Positions 1-9,128 are shown, counted from the stretch's first letter. The stretch is 37,907 bases of DNA from Thermoclostridium caenicola (GCF_900142095.1 NZ_FQZP01000023.1:1-37907); one strand, 5' to 3'. Made by a program: numbers and translations. Notes: generated by a model not told the origin, from the sequence alone.

Positions 1-287
1 CTTGGCAGGAAAGGTACCTCTTCATAAAACCTTTTATTGCATGAAGGACATACATAGCGTCGTTTCCGCAGATGTATGAAAGTATAGCTTCCAAACGAAG
101 ATATATCCTTAATTTGTTGTTCTCTGTAATCGTGAATCTTGTCCGTAGTCCGACCACAGCGGGGACACTCATGGGCTTTTCGCTTCATTCTCATATAAAT
201 GTGGAACTGATTGTCCTTTCTTTCTGCGAAGGTAACGGTTACATCTTCAAATCCAATAAATTCTCGCGTATAATCTTTGTAGAGCAT
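1..287 (-). CDS. ISL3-family transposase, N-terminal part (runs off the left edge)
   Basis: Reading the minus strand from the ATG at 287 gives 95 codons without a stop to the window edge. The product starts MLYKDYTREFIGFEDVTV and contains two CxxC pairs (CPRC and, about 35 residues later, CPSC). This is the N-terminal zinc-ribbon layout of ISL3 transposases, which precedes a DDE domain that would lie outside the window. An AGGAG ribosome site lies 8 nt before the start, so the 5' end is real and intact. Activity cannot be judged because the catalytic part is missing. Family assignment rests on my recognition of the zinc-finger region. Confidence 0.8.
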   Translation of the reverse strand, partial: MLYKDYTREFIGFEDVTVTFAERKDNQFHIYMRMKRKAHECPRCGRTTDKIHDYREQQIKDISSFGSYTFIHLRKRRYVCPSCNKRFYEEVPFLP

Positions 288-370
288 GGTTGATTCTCCT
301 TTAAAATGATGGTGTGAGTAACTACATTTTACTAGAGATTTCACTCCATGCTCTCTTTATTTGCAAAAAA

Positions 371-410
371 TGTTGGAGTTCCGAAGTTTCTGTCCCTCGG
401 CACCCCAACA
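371..410. repeat. Imperfect inverted repeat near the ISL3 end
   Basis: The arms TGTTGGAGTTCCGA (371-384) and TCGGCACCCCAACA (397-410) match at 12 of 14 positions and enclose a 12-nt loop. They lie about 85 nt upstream of the ISL3-type transposase start. This could be part of the element's subterminal sequence or a hairpin that insulates it from outside transcription. The exact element end is not defined without the other copy. Confidence 0.4.
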
Positions 411-433
411 TTTATTATAGAACCACAAAAATG

Positions 434-462
434 AAGGCTGGCTCACAAAGAGCCAGCCTTTT
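434..462 (-). terminator. Rho-independent terminator after the PP2C/LysM gene
   Basis: A perfect 11-bp stem (AAGGCTGGCTC at 434-444, GAGCCAGCCTT at 450-460) has a 5-nt loop. It lies 10 nt beyond the minus-strand stop at 472. On the minus strand it is followed by CATTTTTG; on the plus strand by TTTT, so it may work both ways. Confidence 0.75.
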
Positions 463-471
463 GATTAGGCC

Positions 472-1803
472 TTATGGCAGCAATTCTTTCGGAGGAATCT
501 TGATTTCCTGACCAATCATGATCTTGTTGGGATCCGTAATCCCGTTATATTCGCAGAGTTTCGGGCCATACTGCGTCGAACCGTAATAGGTTTGAGCAAT
601 CTTGCTGATGGTATCGCCCGCGGCTACCTTGTGGATCTTGATTTCAAACTCGGGCGTCGGTGTGGGTGTTTCTCCGAAAGTCGGCTCATCAGCCGGATCG
701 GGTGTGCTCAGATCCGGAGTGGCTGATGGCGTGGGAGTGGGCGTGGCTGTAGCCGATGCCGAAGGACTTCTGGCAGGTTCCTTGCCCGGATCGATCATGG
801 ACTTAATCATGATACCGATGATGCCGAAGAGAATCAGCACGGTAACCACCAGAAGGACGCCATACAATGCGCCCTGATACCTGCCGCCCCGCTTGCGGTT
901 GTACTTGTAGGTTACCGCGGGAGCCCTGTTCAGACGCTCAACCCTGTTTTTGACCTGGCTGGTTCTGGTCGTGGTCTTCCTGGCTATAGCTGTCCCTTCA
1001 TAACGACGCTCCACCTGTACCACCATGGCTGTCAAATCGCCGAAAGTGGTACGCTTCATGGCTTCATCCACCAGTTTGTAGGCGATATAGGTGCTGTCGC
1101 TTCTTAGGGACAGGATATCCTCAATCTTTTCCTCCCCAAGGGCTTTCACCAGACCATCGCTGCAAAGGAGAAAACAGTCGCCCTCCGTGACTTCATAGAT
1201 ATCTGAAATTACCACCGGACTTTCGGGATTCTCGTCGGGAAGGGTGATTTCCTCATCCTCCACGCTTTCCCCCGGCTGGATCAGCGCATCCAGCATCCGT
1301 TTGGCTCTTGAGGTTTCGCCCGCCAGGGGCCTGAACATCCCGTCGCGCATCATGAAAACCTTGCAGTTCCCGGCGGTTGCGGCGACGAATTGACCGTCAG
1401 AAACAAGAAGGCTGCCAAAACCGATGCCCCATCTCGGGTCTTCGGCAGGCACCCTGTTCATTTCCAGAAAAGAGGTGAGTAGGCGGCTGATATCCGTTAT
1501 CTGGGCTTCCAGTTCCTTGACCTTGAACTTGAGGTCGCCACCATTAACGGTTATTTTTTCATGATACCTGCGGAGTTCATCAATGATCGCGATCTGCGTA
1601 TCGTTGTCCTCATCGGCACCATTCATGTTATCGGCTATCGAAAAAAGGTATTCGGTGCCACGGTTCTCCATGGAGGCCTGGACGTTGTCGATGTGCTGCT
1701 CGGACGTGAACTTGCCGTTCATGTAGAAGGAATTGGTGTTGCTTTCTCTTCCGTAGCCCTTGCGTGAATAAACGCACGCATTTATTTTTATCACGCTACT
1801 CAT
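472..1803 (-). CDS. Membrane-anchored PP2C-like phosphatase with extracytoplasmic LysM domain
   Basis: 443 aa. Residues about 1-265 resemble PP2C Ser/Thr phosphatases: IADNMNG at 56-62 in place of the usual DGMGG, a central GFGSLLV..AATAGNCKVF stretch, CSDGL at 214-218 and GDLTAMVV near 255-262. A single membrane helix lies at about 311-333. A Thr/Pro/Ser-rich linker (338-385) and a C-terminal LysM repeat (about 391-437, starting HKVAAGDTISKIAQ) follow. The predicted topology puts the phosphatase inside and the peptidoglycan-binding module outside. Several acidic metal ligands are changed, so catalysis is uncertain and it may be a pseudophosphatase or sensor. AGAGGAG lies 6-7 nt before the ATG. 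No PASTA kinase partner lies next to it. Confidence 0.85.
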   Translation of the reverse strand: MSSVIKINACVYSRKGYGRESNTNSFYMNGKFTSEQHIDNVQASMENRGTEYLFSIADNMNGADEDNDTQIAIIDELRRYHEKITVNGGDLKFKVKELEAQITDISRLLTSFLEMNRVPAEDPRWGIGFGSLLVSDGQFVAATAGNCKVFMMRDGMFRPLAGETSRAKRMLDALIQPGESVEDEEITLPDENPESPVVISDIYEVTEGDCFLLCSDGLVKALGEEKIEDILSLRSDSTYIAYKLVDEAMKRTTFGDLTAMVVQVERRYEGTAIARKTTTRTSQVKNRVERLNRAPAVTYKYNRKRGGRYQGALYGVLLVVTVLILFGIIGIMIKSMIDPGKEPARSPSASATATPTPTPSATPDLSTPDPADEPTFGETPTPTPEFEIKIHKVAAGDTISKIAQTYYGSTQYGPKLCEYNGITDPNKIMIGQEIKIPPKELLP

Positions 1804-1846
1804 TGGATTCTCCTCTTTTCGACATGATTATTCATATCTAAACTCC

Positions 1847-1876
1847 ATGATACCATAGCCAACACAGGCCTTTCAA
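1847..1876 (-). promoter_or_regulatory. Predicted promoter of the PP2C/LysM gene
   Basis: On the minus strand TTGAAA (1871-1876) and TATCAT (1847-1852) are separated by 18 nt. The -10 is preceded by TGG, giving an extended -10. It lies about 44 nt upstream of the ATG at 1803. Confidence 0.55.
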
Positions 1877-1971
1877 CAATTTAGCAAAAATATCTTTCCA
1901 CGCAGACAGGGTTCAAGCGCAGAATAATCAGGTACTTTGTCGATCCGTCTCCCATGAGGGCCTTTACTTTA

Positions 1972-2000
1972 TTGTCAGCATGTTTTGTTTAAAGTATAAT
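1972..2000 (+). promoter_or_regulatory. Predicted sigma-A promoter for the acyl-CoA synthetase operon
   Basis: TTGTCA (1972-1977), a 17-nt spacer and a perfect TATAAT (1995-2000). This leaves a leader of about 75 nt before the ATG at 2081. The region 1804-2080 otherwise contains only this and the divergent promoter. Confidence 0.7.
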
Positions 2001-2080
2001 AGGATTATTATTGAAATATTTCCTTCATCAAACCGGCATTATCATATCCGGCGGATGCGTCCGGACAGAAAGGGCAGGGT

Positions 2081-3865
2081 ATGCGCATGAAACAGCTTAA
2101 ATTCTATGACGTAAGGCATATCACGGATTTGAAGGATCTTGTGCAGAAAAGCGCAGACATCTACGGCGATTTGGATGCCTTTCTTGTAAAGACCCCATCC
2201 GGAAACATCCGGAACGTAACCTTCAGACAGTTCAGGCAGGACATCAACTGCCTGGGATCGGCATTATGCCATCTGGGACTCAAGGATACCAAAATCGCCA
2301 TTATCAGTGAAAACCGCTATGAATGGTGCGTATCCTACCTGGCTGTCGTGAACGGAACCGGTGTGGTGGTTCCGCTCGACAAGGAGCTCCCCGAGGCCGA
2401 ACTGGAATCCCTGCTTGAGAGAAGCGAGGCCAGCGCGGTCCTGTGTTCCGCAAGCTATGCGCCGGTCCTGGTCAGCAAACAGAAAAGCCTGAAAAAATTA
2501 AAGCACATCATTTGCTTTGATTACGATGAAAACGACAAGGGCGTCCTGTCCTACACGCAGCTTCTCGCAAAGGGGAAGGCCCTTCTGGATAAGGGTTACA
2601 CTGAATTTACCGATGCCGAAATCAACCGGGACGTGATGTGCGCGCTGATCTTCACATCGGGTACCACCGACCAGTCGAAAGGGGTCATGCTCTCCCACCG
2701 CAACATTTCCAGCGACATCATGGCGGTATCCAAGCTCCTGTATGCCGACAACAACGATTTGATCCTGTCGATTCTGCCCCTTCACCATACCTATGAATGC
2801 ACAGCCGGATTCCTGACCATGGTCTACCTGGGCGTCACCATCTGTTTCTGCGAGGGCTTGAGGCACATCACCAAGAATCTCCAGGAATACAAACCCACCA
2901 TGATGATGAGCGTCCCGTTAATCCTGGAAAATGTCTATTCCAAGGTGATCAAGAAGGCTCAGAAGGAAAAGCGCCTTCTGGCCCTGAAATTTGGCCTGTT
3001 CGTTTCCGGCCTTCTGTTCAGGATCGGAATCGATGTCCGCAGGCAGCTGTTCCGCGAGGTCATGGACAACCTGGGTGGAAACCTAAGGCTCATCATCTCC
3101 GGCGCCGCCGCGTTGAATCCGAAGGTTTCAAAAGCCTTGCGGGCCATGGGCTTCAACATCATGCAGGGTTATGGGCTGACGGAATGCTCGCCCATCGTAT
3201 CGGTCAACCGCCTGGACTATTACAACGATCGGTCCGCCGGCCTGCCGCTGCCGGGGATCCAGGTGGCCATAGACAATCCCGGCCCCGATGGCATCGGAGA
3301 AATTAAGATAAAAGGCCCCATCACCATGCTGGGCTATTATCAGAATCCGGAAGCCACCGCGGCCGTTTTGCGCGACGGCTGGCTCTACACCGGGGATAAC
3401 GGCTATATTGACAAAAAGGGATTCCTGTACATAGCCGGGCGCAAGAAGAATGTTATTGTCACCAAAAACGGCAAGAATATATTCCCGGAGGACGTGGAAC
3501 TCTATCTCAACAAAAGCGAGTACATCAAGGAATCCCTTGTTTACGGCGTGGATGACGACAGCAGCGAGGACACCATTGTCTGCGCCAAAATCGTTCCCAA
3601 CATGGAAGTCATCGTTGAGAAATTCGGAAAGGTTCCGGTCCAGGAGGAGCTTTACAAGCTGATCAAGCAGGAGGTCATGAAGGCCAACAAGAAGCTTTCC
3701 TCCTACAAAAAGATCAGGCACTTTGAGATCAAGGAGGGTGAGTTCCAGAAGACCACCACCAAGAAGATCAAGCGCCATCTGGAGCTTGTGTCCCTGAAAT
3801 CCATCGGCGACATGATCAAGGTGCTCAATAAAAACGGGAAAAATGAGCAGAAAAAAGGAGCATGA
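2081..3865 (+). CDS. AMP-forming long-chain fatty-acid-CoA ligase
   Basis: 594 aa, the usual length for FadD-type adenylate-forming enzymes. These activate fatty acids to acyl-AMP and then acyl-CoA in the cytoplasm or at the membrane face. The AMP-binding P-loop FTSGTTDQSKGV lies at about 190-201, the A5 motif QGYGLTECSP near 361-370, the YTGD motif near 436, and the hinge GRKKN near 453. A C-terminal lysine (KNGKNIFPEDVE region) fits the adenylation Lys. Substrate chain length cannot be read from the sequence. The first two ATGs (2081 and 2087) are both possible; AAAGGGCAGG precedes them. The PHP phosphatase gene starts 9 nt downstream, suggesting cotranscription from the promoter at 1972. 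Confidence 0.9.
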   Translation: MRMKQLKFYDVRHITDLKDLVQKSADIYGDLDAFLVKTPSGNIRNVTFRQFRQDINCLGSALCHLGLKDTKIAIISENRYEWCVSYLAVVNGTGVVVPLDKELPEAELESLLERSEASAVLCSASYAPVLVSKQKSLKKLKHIICFDYDENDKGVLSYTQLLAKGKALLDKGYTEFTDAEINRDVMCALIFTSGTTDQSKGVMLSHRNISSDIMAVSKLLYADNNDLILSILPLHHTYECTAGFLTMVYLGVTICFCEGLRHITKNLQEYKPTMMMSVPLILENVYSKVIKKAQKEKRLLALKFGLFVSGLLFRIGIDVRRQLFREVMDNLGGNLRLIISGAAALNPKVSKALRAMGFNIMQGYGLTECSPIVSVNRLDYYNDRSAGLPLPGIQVAIDNPGPDGIGEIKIKGPITMLGYYQNPEATAAVLRDGWLYTGDNGYIDKKGFLYIAGRKKNVIVTKNGKNIFPEDVELYLNKSEYIKESLVYGVDDDSSEDTIVCAKIVPNMEVIVEKFGKVPVQEELYKLIKQEVMKANKKLSSYKKIRHFEIKEGEFQKTTTKKIKRHLELVSLKSIGDMIKVLNKNGKNEQKKGA

Positions 3866-3874
3866 TAAAACAGC

Positions 3875-4705
3875 ATGCTAAAAAGCACGTTTCACACCCA
3901 CAGCCGGTTTGATGACGGGGCTTGCGACCTGGAGGACTATGTCCTGTCCGCCCTGAAGAAGGGTTTTTCTGTCCTTGGATTTTCAGCCCATGCTCCCGTA
4001 TTGTTTGACAGCGAATGGAACATGAAGCAGGAGGCCTGGGATGAATATATTGCCCTGACCAAATCCCTCAGGGACAAATACGGGGACAGGATTGAGATCT
4101 ACACCGGCCTGGAAACCGACTTTTACAAAGGCTGCACGGACTGGCGGAACAAGAAAGGAATTGATTATACCATAGGCGCCGTCCATTTCATACAGAATCC
4201 CGAAACGGGCAAATACTATGCCTTTGACGGCAGCCGCCAGGAATTCGAGGAGAACCTGGAGGTCAATTTCGGGGGCGATATCAGGCGCCTGGTTGCGGGC
4301 TACTACGGCCTGGTCAGGGAAATGCTCATGAAGATGACCCCCAACATCGTGGCCCACCTGGATGTGATCAGAAAGAACAACCAGGGCGGGCGGTTTTTTG
4401 ACGAGGATGAGGAATGGTACCGGGAAGAAGTCCTCAACACCCTTGAGGTCGTCGCTTTGACCCATGCCGTCCTGGAGATCAATACCGGGGGCATCTCAAG
4501 AGGCTATATGACCACCCCCTATCCCAGCAGGTGGATCCTGGAATACTGCCTGGACATGGACATCCCCGTTATGGTCAACTCCGATGCTCACCATCCCGAT
4601 GCTCTCGACTGCTCCTTTGAGGAAGCCTATGAACTTTTACGGGATGTGGGATTCAAGTCCCAGCGCATTCTCTACCGCGGAGAATGGAAGGATGTAGGGC
4701 TGTAG
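3875..4705 (+). CDS. PHP-domain phosphatase, HisJ/histidinol-phosphatase family
   Basis: 276 aa, matching the PHP-type histidinol phosphatases that hydrolyse L-histidinol phosphate. Metal-binding motifs are all present: FHTHS (H7, H9), GLETDF near 78, GAVHF near 104, HLDVI near 163 and SDAHH near 236. The same fold is used for other phosphoesters, and no histidine-biosynthesis genes are nearby, so the substrate is uncertain. The AAGGAG in the tail of the upstream gene is about 13 nt from the ATG, which is far and suggests translational coupling. It is followed 53 nt later by the polysaccharide gene on the same strand. Confidence 0.85.
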   Translation: MLKSTFHTHSRFDDGACDLEDYVLSALKKGFSVLGFSAHAPVLFDSEWNMKQEAWDEYIALTKSLRDKYGDRIEIYTGLETDFYKGCTDWRNKKGIDYTIGAVHFIQNPETGKYYAFDGSRQEFEENLEVNFGGDIRRLVAGYYGLVREMLMKMTPNIVAHLDVIRKNNQGGRFFDEDEEWYREEVLNTLEVVALTHAVLEINTGGISRGYMTTPYPSRWILEYCLDMDIPVMVNSDAHHPDALDCSFEEAYELLRDVGFKSQRILYRGEWKDVGL

Positions 4706-4758
4706 GGCCCTGCATGCCGTATAAACCACAGAGAAAACCAAAGCAAGAGGTAAGGCAG

Positions 4759-6990
4759 ATGAAAATCATACACCTGATCGGCGGGGGCGACGTGGGCGGT
4801 GCCAAGAGCCACGTCCTCTCACTGATAAAGGAACTGGGCAAGCATATCGACGTTACCCTGGTGTGTTACAGAAAGGGACCCTTCCATGAGGATGCGGTGC
4901 GGATGGGCATCGATTCCCGCGTTATCCGTACAGGAAACATCCTGGTCGATATCCGCAAAACCTTAAAGCTCGTGAGGGAAAACAAGTACGATATCATCCA
5001 TTCCCACGGCGCCAAGGCCAACATGATCGCCACCATCATCAGGCGCATCACCGGGATCCCGGTAGTCACAACCATTCACAGTGACTATCGCCTGGATTAC
5101 ATGAACAACCTGCTGAAACAGTTCTCCTTCGGCGTGATCAACATGATCTCCCTACGAAAAATCGATTACCACATCGGTGTTTCCGACAGCTACCGGAACA
5201 TGCTGATCGCGCGCAGGTTCAACCCCCAGCACGTCTTTACGGTATACAACGGTATCCCCTTTGACAACGAGATCCCGCCCTGCACCCGGCGCGAGTTTTT
5301 TGATCGCTATCGTATTCCCTTCCCCGAGGATGCCATCCTGGTCGGAATTATGGCCAGGCTGGATCCGGTCAAGGATCATGAAACCTTTATCCGGGCAGCG
5401 GCCGAGGTATTCAGGACCAACCCGAAGGTCCGTTTCATCATCGCCGGTCCCGGGGATGAACTCAGGCCCCGTCTTGAGCATCTGGCCGAAAAACTGGGCG
5501 TAAGGGACAAAATCTGCTTTACGGGCATGATTCATGAGCCCTACGACTTTTTCCAGATCATTGACATCAATGTGCTCACCTCCATCAGCGAGAGCTTTCC
5601 CTTCGTCATCCTGGAAGGCGCGCGCTGCTGCCGGGCGACAGTCAGCACCCGGGTGGGCGGCCTGGCCGATCTCATCGAGTCCGGTGTCAACGGCTACCTG
5701 ATAAAGCCCGGGGACTGGAAAGCCCTGGCAGGGCATCTTCTTGAACTGGCCAATGATGAGACGAAGCGAGCCGAGATGGGGCGGCGTCTGAAGGAAAAGG
5801 CGGAGAAAAAGTTCTCCCTGGAGAACATGTGCAAAACCCAGTTGGAGATCTATAACCGCATTCTCCGCATGGAAAGCCGCATCAGGAAGGACGGGAAGCT
5901 CTACGATATCGCCATACTCGGCTACTACGGTTACAGAAACAGCGGCGACGAAGCCATCCTGAAATCCATCGTCCATTCCCTGCTGGAGCGGAATCCGGAT
6001 CTGTCCATGGTAGTCTTCTCCAGAAAGCCCGGAGAGACCATGCGTAACACGGAGGTCAACGCCGTCAACCGCTTCAGCCTTTACCATGTGCTGAGGGTCA
6101 TGAAGCAGACCCGGCTGTTCCTGGCAGGAGGCGGCAACCTCATCCAGGACAACACCAGCACACGCTCCATCCTGTATTACCTGTGCATGCTGCGGCTGGC
6201 CAAGCGGTACAGGACAAAGACCATGCTCTTTGCCAACGGCATCGGCCCCATCAACCGCAAGGTCAACTGGCGCAGCGCAGCAAAAGTCCTGAATTGCCTG
6301 GATGCCATCACCCTGCGTGAACCGGTCTCCTATGAAGAACTCAAAAGAATGGGAGTCACCAAACCCATCATACACATTACATCGGATCCGGCCATCCTGC
6401 TGAACCCGGTTCCTTCCGATAAAGTGGACACGATCATGGCCTCCGAGGGCATACCCACGGACAAGCCCCTCATCGGCATCTCGGTGCGCAAATGGGCTGA
6501 CATGTCCTACCTGGACAAGATAGCCGCCCTCGGCGATTATTGCGTGGAGCGCTTTGACGCCCACCCGGTCTTTATCCCCATGCAGCATCCTTCGGACGTG
6601 AATGTCTGCGAGTCCATTATCAAAAAGATGAAGCACAAGGCCTGGCTGATCCGCAACATCTACCAGCCGGAGGAACTGCTGGGCTTTACCCAAAGGCTGA
6701 CGCTGATGATCGGCATGCGCCTTCATTCCCTCATCTATGCATCCAACCAGATGGTCCCTGTATTGGGACTGGTGTATGAACCCAAGGTGGATGCCTTCCT
6801 GAAAGAGGTATCCCAGCCATCCGCCGGATCCCCGCTTAATATGGATTTTCCTCAGGTCTGCAGGGTCCTGGAGGAGCTCTGGAACAACCGCGAAGCCATG
6901 CGCGAAAAGCTGGGCAGGGCCAGGGAACGCCTGGTGGAACTGGCCAACCGGAATGTTGACGTGGCGCTGAGCCTGCTGAACGATTCATAA
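4759..6990 (+). CDS. csaB: GT4 glycosyltransferase fused to CsaB-type polysaccharide pyruvyl transferase
   Basis: 743 aa, two enzymes in one chain. Residues 1-375 are a GT-B fold family-4 transferase: an N-terminal GGGDVGGAKSHV loop and the ESFPFVILEG donor-site motif near 278-287. Residues about 382-740 match CsaB polysaccharide pyruvyl transferases: GYYGYRNSGDEAIL, LAGGGNLIQD, ANGIGP and a late GMRLHSLIYA histidine motif. CsaB adds a ketal pyruvate to ManNAc of the secondary wall polymer, which SLH domains then bind. The fused transferase probably adds a sugar to the same polymer at the inner membrane face. I chose ATG 4759 because GAGGTAAGG precedes it; an in-frame ATG at 4684 overlaps the upstream gene and lacks a site. 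The 3' end overlaps the convergent gene by 6 bp. Confidence 0.88.
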   Translation: MKIIHLIGGGDVGGAKSHVLSLIKELGKHIDVTLVCYRKGPFHEDAVRMGIDSRVIRTGNILVDIRKTLKLVRENKYDIIHSHGAKANMIATIIRRITGIPVVTTIHSDYRLDYMNNLLKQFSFGVINMISLRKIDYHIGVSDSYRNMLIARRFNPQHVFTVYNGIPFDNEIPPCTRREFFDRYRIPFPEDAILVGIMARLDPVKDHETFIRAAAEVFRTNPKVRFIIAGPGDELRPRLEHLAEKLGVRDKICFTGMIHEPYDFFQIIDINVLTSISESFPFVILEGARCCRATVSTRVGGLADLIESGVNGYLIKPGDWKALAGHLLELANDETKRAEMGRRLKEKAEKKFSLENMCKTQLEIYNRILRMESRIRKDGKLYDIAILGYYGYRNSGDEAILKSIVHSLLERNPDLSMVVFSRKPGETMRNTEVNAVNRFSLYHVLRVMKQTRLFLAGGGNLIQDNTSTRSILYYLCMLRLAKRYRTKTMLFANGIGPINRKVNWRSAAKVLNCLDAITLREPVSYEELKRMGVTKPIIHITSDPAILLNPVPSDKVDTIMASEGIPTDKPLIGISVRKWADMSYLDKIAALGDYCVERFDAHPVFIPMQHPSDVNVCESIIKKMKHKAWLIRNIYQPEELLGFTQRLTLMIGMRLHSLIYASNQMVPVLGLVYEPKVDAFLKEVSQPSAGSPLNMDFPQVCRVLEELWNNREAMREKLGRARERLVELANRNVDVALSLLNDS

Positions 6991-8538
6991 TGGCAGGTTA
7001 TACCGTTTTATTACCCGGAACTGCCCCCTGTCATATTGGTAGAAGACGATGGCTGCCACCATCCAGAAATAGACGACCATGTAAGGCACTTCAAAAACGT
7101 TTTCAAACAGGTTGTGGACCAGTATGCCCATCATCCCGGCAAATCCGCCGATGATGACCAGCCTCCTGTCGGGATCCAGCGTGGTCCTGATCGCGCGCAC
7201 CGACCAGACAAAGAGTGCTGAAAGGACGATGAACCAGGCGATAAGGCCCGCCATACCCATCTCCACGGCTGTCTTGAGCCAATAGCTGTCCATGTAGAAG
7301 GTGTTGGGGAAAAGATCCCTGTGGTTCATGGCCACAGCCCCTCCGAAATGCCCCTGTCCCACACCGGTCCAGAAGTTTGCCATGAACATCTCCCAGCCGG
7401 TCTTGTAGCGTAAAAGCCGGCCTCCGGTAAGGCTGCTCATGATATACCGGGGCGAAAGCAGGTAGCTGATGCGGCTATACACGGACGGAATCAGCAGGAC
7501 AACAGCTCCCGCCGGCAGTGCCGCCGCAAGCCATCCGGGATTCCATGCCAGGCAGAAGACGAGCAGCGCAACGGCCATCCCGAGCCAGGCGCCCCTGGAC
7601 AGGGTCAGGATCAGGCAGATGCCCATGGCAGCCAGCATGACCAGGCAGAAAACGCGGCGGTATCTGTTTGTCCGCTCCCGGAGCGACCAGGCAAGGGCGA
7701 TGGGTATGAAAAGGACCATCAGGCTTCCCAGGATATTGGGACTTCCCACCACCGAAAAGACGCGAATTGCACGGGTTCCCTCGGCCGCATCAACCCAGTT
7801 GGAAGGGGTTTCAACGCCTGCAATATATTGCAGGATACCGTGAATGCCCAGAATGCCGCCTGCCCAAATCAGGCCGCATGTCATCCGGTTCGCTTTCCTG
7901 TCCGAATCCAGGTACCGGCTGAAAACATAGTACCAGAAAATAAACTGCACAGTGCCGCGCATGCCTTCAAAGCCCACATGGGGATATGGGGAATGATTCA
8001 GGTATAGATAAAAGGACACGGCGATCAGGAAGAACAGCGGGATGTCCAGGGGCGTGGACGTCACGGGCATGCCGGCCCTGCCCATGATCCCGGATATAAC
8101 CAGGAAAGCCACACAGGCCAGAAGATACACCTCGTCCCAAACCCCAAAAAGGCTTGCACCGAAAAAGCTCCTTCCCAACTCGTCAATGAAGACAAAAAAC
8201 ACCGAAGCCGGTATCAGACGGCGGGACAACATCCTTAAGAACCGGGATCCGCTTGCCATTCTCCAGACGAGGCTTTCCCGGATAACATCCGCCGCCTTAA
8301 GCCGGAAGGGCAGAAGGCTTGCATGCAAACTCCGAAGCAACCTGCAGGCATAAATCTGTTTCGGCCGGAATCGCCTGTGAAAATAGCGGGACAGCCATCT
8401 GGCCGTGCGGCTGTGTGAAACGACGGCACCAAGGCCCATCAACATCCGGCGGGTCAGGCTGTTTTCCCATATGGTCCTGCAAGATCTCATCAGGCGGTAA
8501 ACCAGGCTTTCCTTCAGCCACACCACCGCACGCTCCAT
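6985..8538 (-). CDS. Polytopic O-antigen ligase/Wzy-like polymerase
   Basis: 517 aa. An unusually long basic N-terminal cytoplasmic stretch (about 105 residues, rich in Arg) precedes roughly ten hydrophobic helices. The Wzy_C signature LTLSRGAWLG lies near 309-318, followed by a large extracytoplasmic loop (about residues 350-420) typical of WaaL/Wzy enzymes. These join or polymerise lipid-linked glycan units outside the membrane. The family does not separate ligase from polymerase by sequence. In this cluster it most likely polymerises or transfers the secondary wall polysaccharide. A GGGAGG site lies 8 nt before the ATG. It follows the DUF4330 gene by 13 nt. Confidence 0.82.
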   Translation of the reverse strand: MERAVVWLKESLVYRLMRSCRTIWENSLTRRMLMGLGAVVSHSRTARWLSRYFHRRFRPKQIYACRLLRSLHASLLPFRLKAADVIRESLVWRMASGSRFLRMLSRRLIPASVFFVFIDELGRSFFGASLFGVWDEVYLLACVAFLVISGIMGRAGMPVTSTPLDIPLFFLIAVSFYLYLNHSPYPHVGFEGMRGTVQFIFWYYVFSRYLDSDRKANRMTCGLIWAGGILGIHGILQYIAGVETPSNWVDAAEGTRAIRVFSVVGSPNILGSLMVLFIPIALAWSLRERTNRYRRVFCLVMLAAMGICLILTLSRGAWLGMAVALLVFCLAWNPGWLAAALPAGAVVLLIPSVYSRISYLLSPRYIMSSLTGGRLLRYKTGWEMFMANFWTGVGQGHFGGAVAMNHRDLFPNTFYMDSYWLKTAVEMGMAGLIAWFIVLSALFVWSVRAIRTTLDPDRRLVIIGGFAGMMGILVHNLFENVFEVPYMVVYFWMVAAIVFYQYDRGQFRVIKRYNLPL

Positions 8539-8551
8539 GGCCAGGCCTCCC

Positions 8552-9052
8552 TCACTTTTTCTCCTTCAGGTCCAATACCAATCCGTTGGTGGAATAGGCA
8601 TAAGGGGTTTTAAGGGTGAAGCTTCCCCCCACGCAGACCGCGTATCGGCCCACCTTGACGCCCTCATCCCTGGGATCGTCCTGGATCTCGATCTGCACAT
8701 ACACATCCTTCAGGTTCGGATCATAGACCACGGCTGTGCCGTCAACCGGGGTTACGCTCATGACCTGGGCTTCCTCTTCCTTGATTTCGATAACCCGGGC
8801 ATTGACGAAACCATCGGTCTCGTAATACAGCCGGTTGTCCATCATGATGCTCTCCATGAAGTTATCGGGTACAGAGGAGCATTTGATGGTGGCTATCCAG
8901 GTCTTGGTCTGGGCTTTGGCCTGTTTCTCGTTGCTCTTGGCCACGATCCGCATGCCCGCCGCAACCAGCAGGATGACCAGCGCCGTGAGCGCCAGCAGGT
9001 CAAACAGGTTAATCAAACCAAACAAGCGTCCTCTCTCGTCTATCAGTTTCAT
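8552..9052 (-). CDS. DUF4330-family membrane protein
   Basis: 166 aa from the ATG at 9052. The opening MKLIDERGRLFGLINLFDLL followed by one hydrophobic helix (to about residue 36) is the DUF4330 signature. The remainder is predicted to lie outside the membrane and is beta-rich, ending in LVLDLKEKK. Function is unknown; DUF4330 genes often sit among polysaccharide genes, as here. I prefer 9052 because GGGAGG stands 6 nt upstream. The in-frame TTG at 9073 would overlap that ribosome site. It lies between the GT4 gene (76 nt upstream) and the Wzy-like gene on the same strand. Confidence 0.8.
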   Translation of the reverse strand: MKLIDERGRLFGLINLFDLLALTALVILLVAAGMRIVAKSNEKQAKAQTKTWIATIKCSSVPDNFMESIMMDNRLYYETDGFVNARVIEIKEEEAQVMSVTPVDGTAVVYDPNLKDVYVQIEIQDDPRDEGVKVGRYAVCVGGSFTLKTPYAYSTNGLVLDLKEKK

Positions 9053-9128
9053 TGAAACCTCCCGCAAGTTCAAATTAATTGGGTAAGCAATACCGGATAT
9101 GAAATATATGCGTCTTAGATGCCGCCTG

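Noticed and set aside
4684-4758. N-terminal extension of the csaB fusion from ATG 4684
   Set aside because: It overlaps the previous gene, lacks a ribosome site, and the family N-terminus starts exactly at 4759.
5152-6726. 524-codon minus-strand open frame
   Set aside because: It lies wholly inside the csaB fusion gene on the other strand, has no ribosome site and encodes no recognisable motif.
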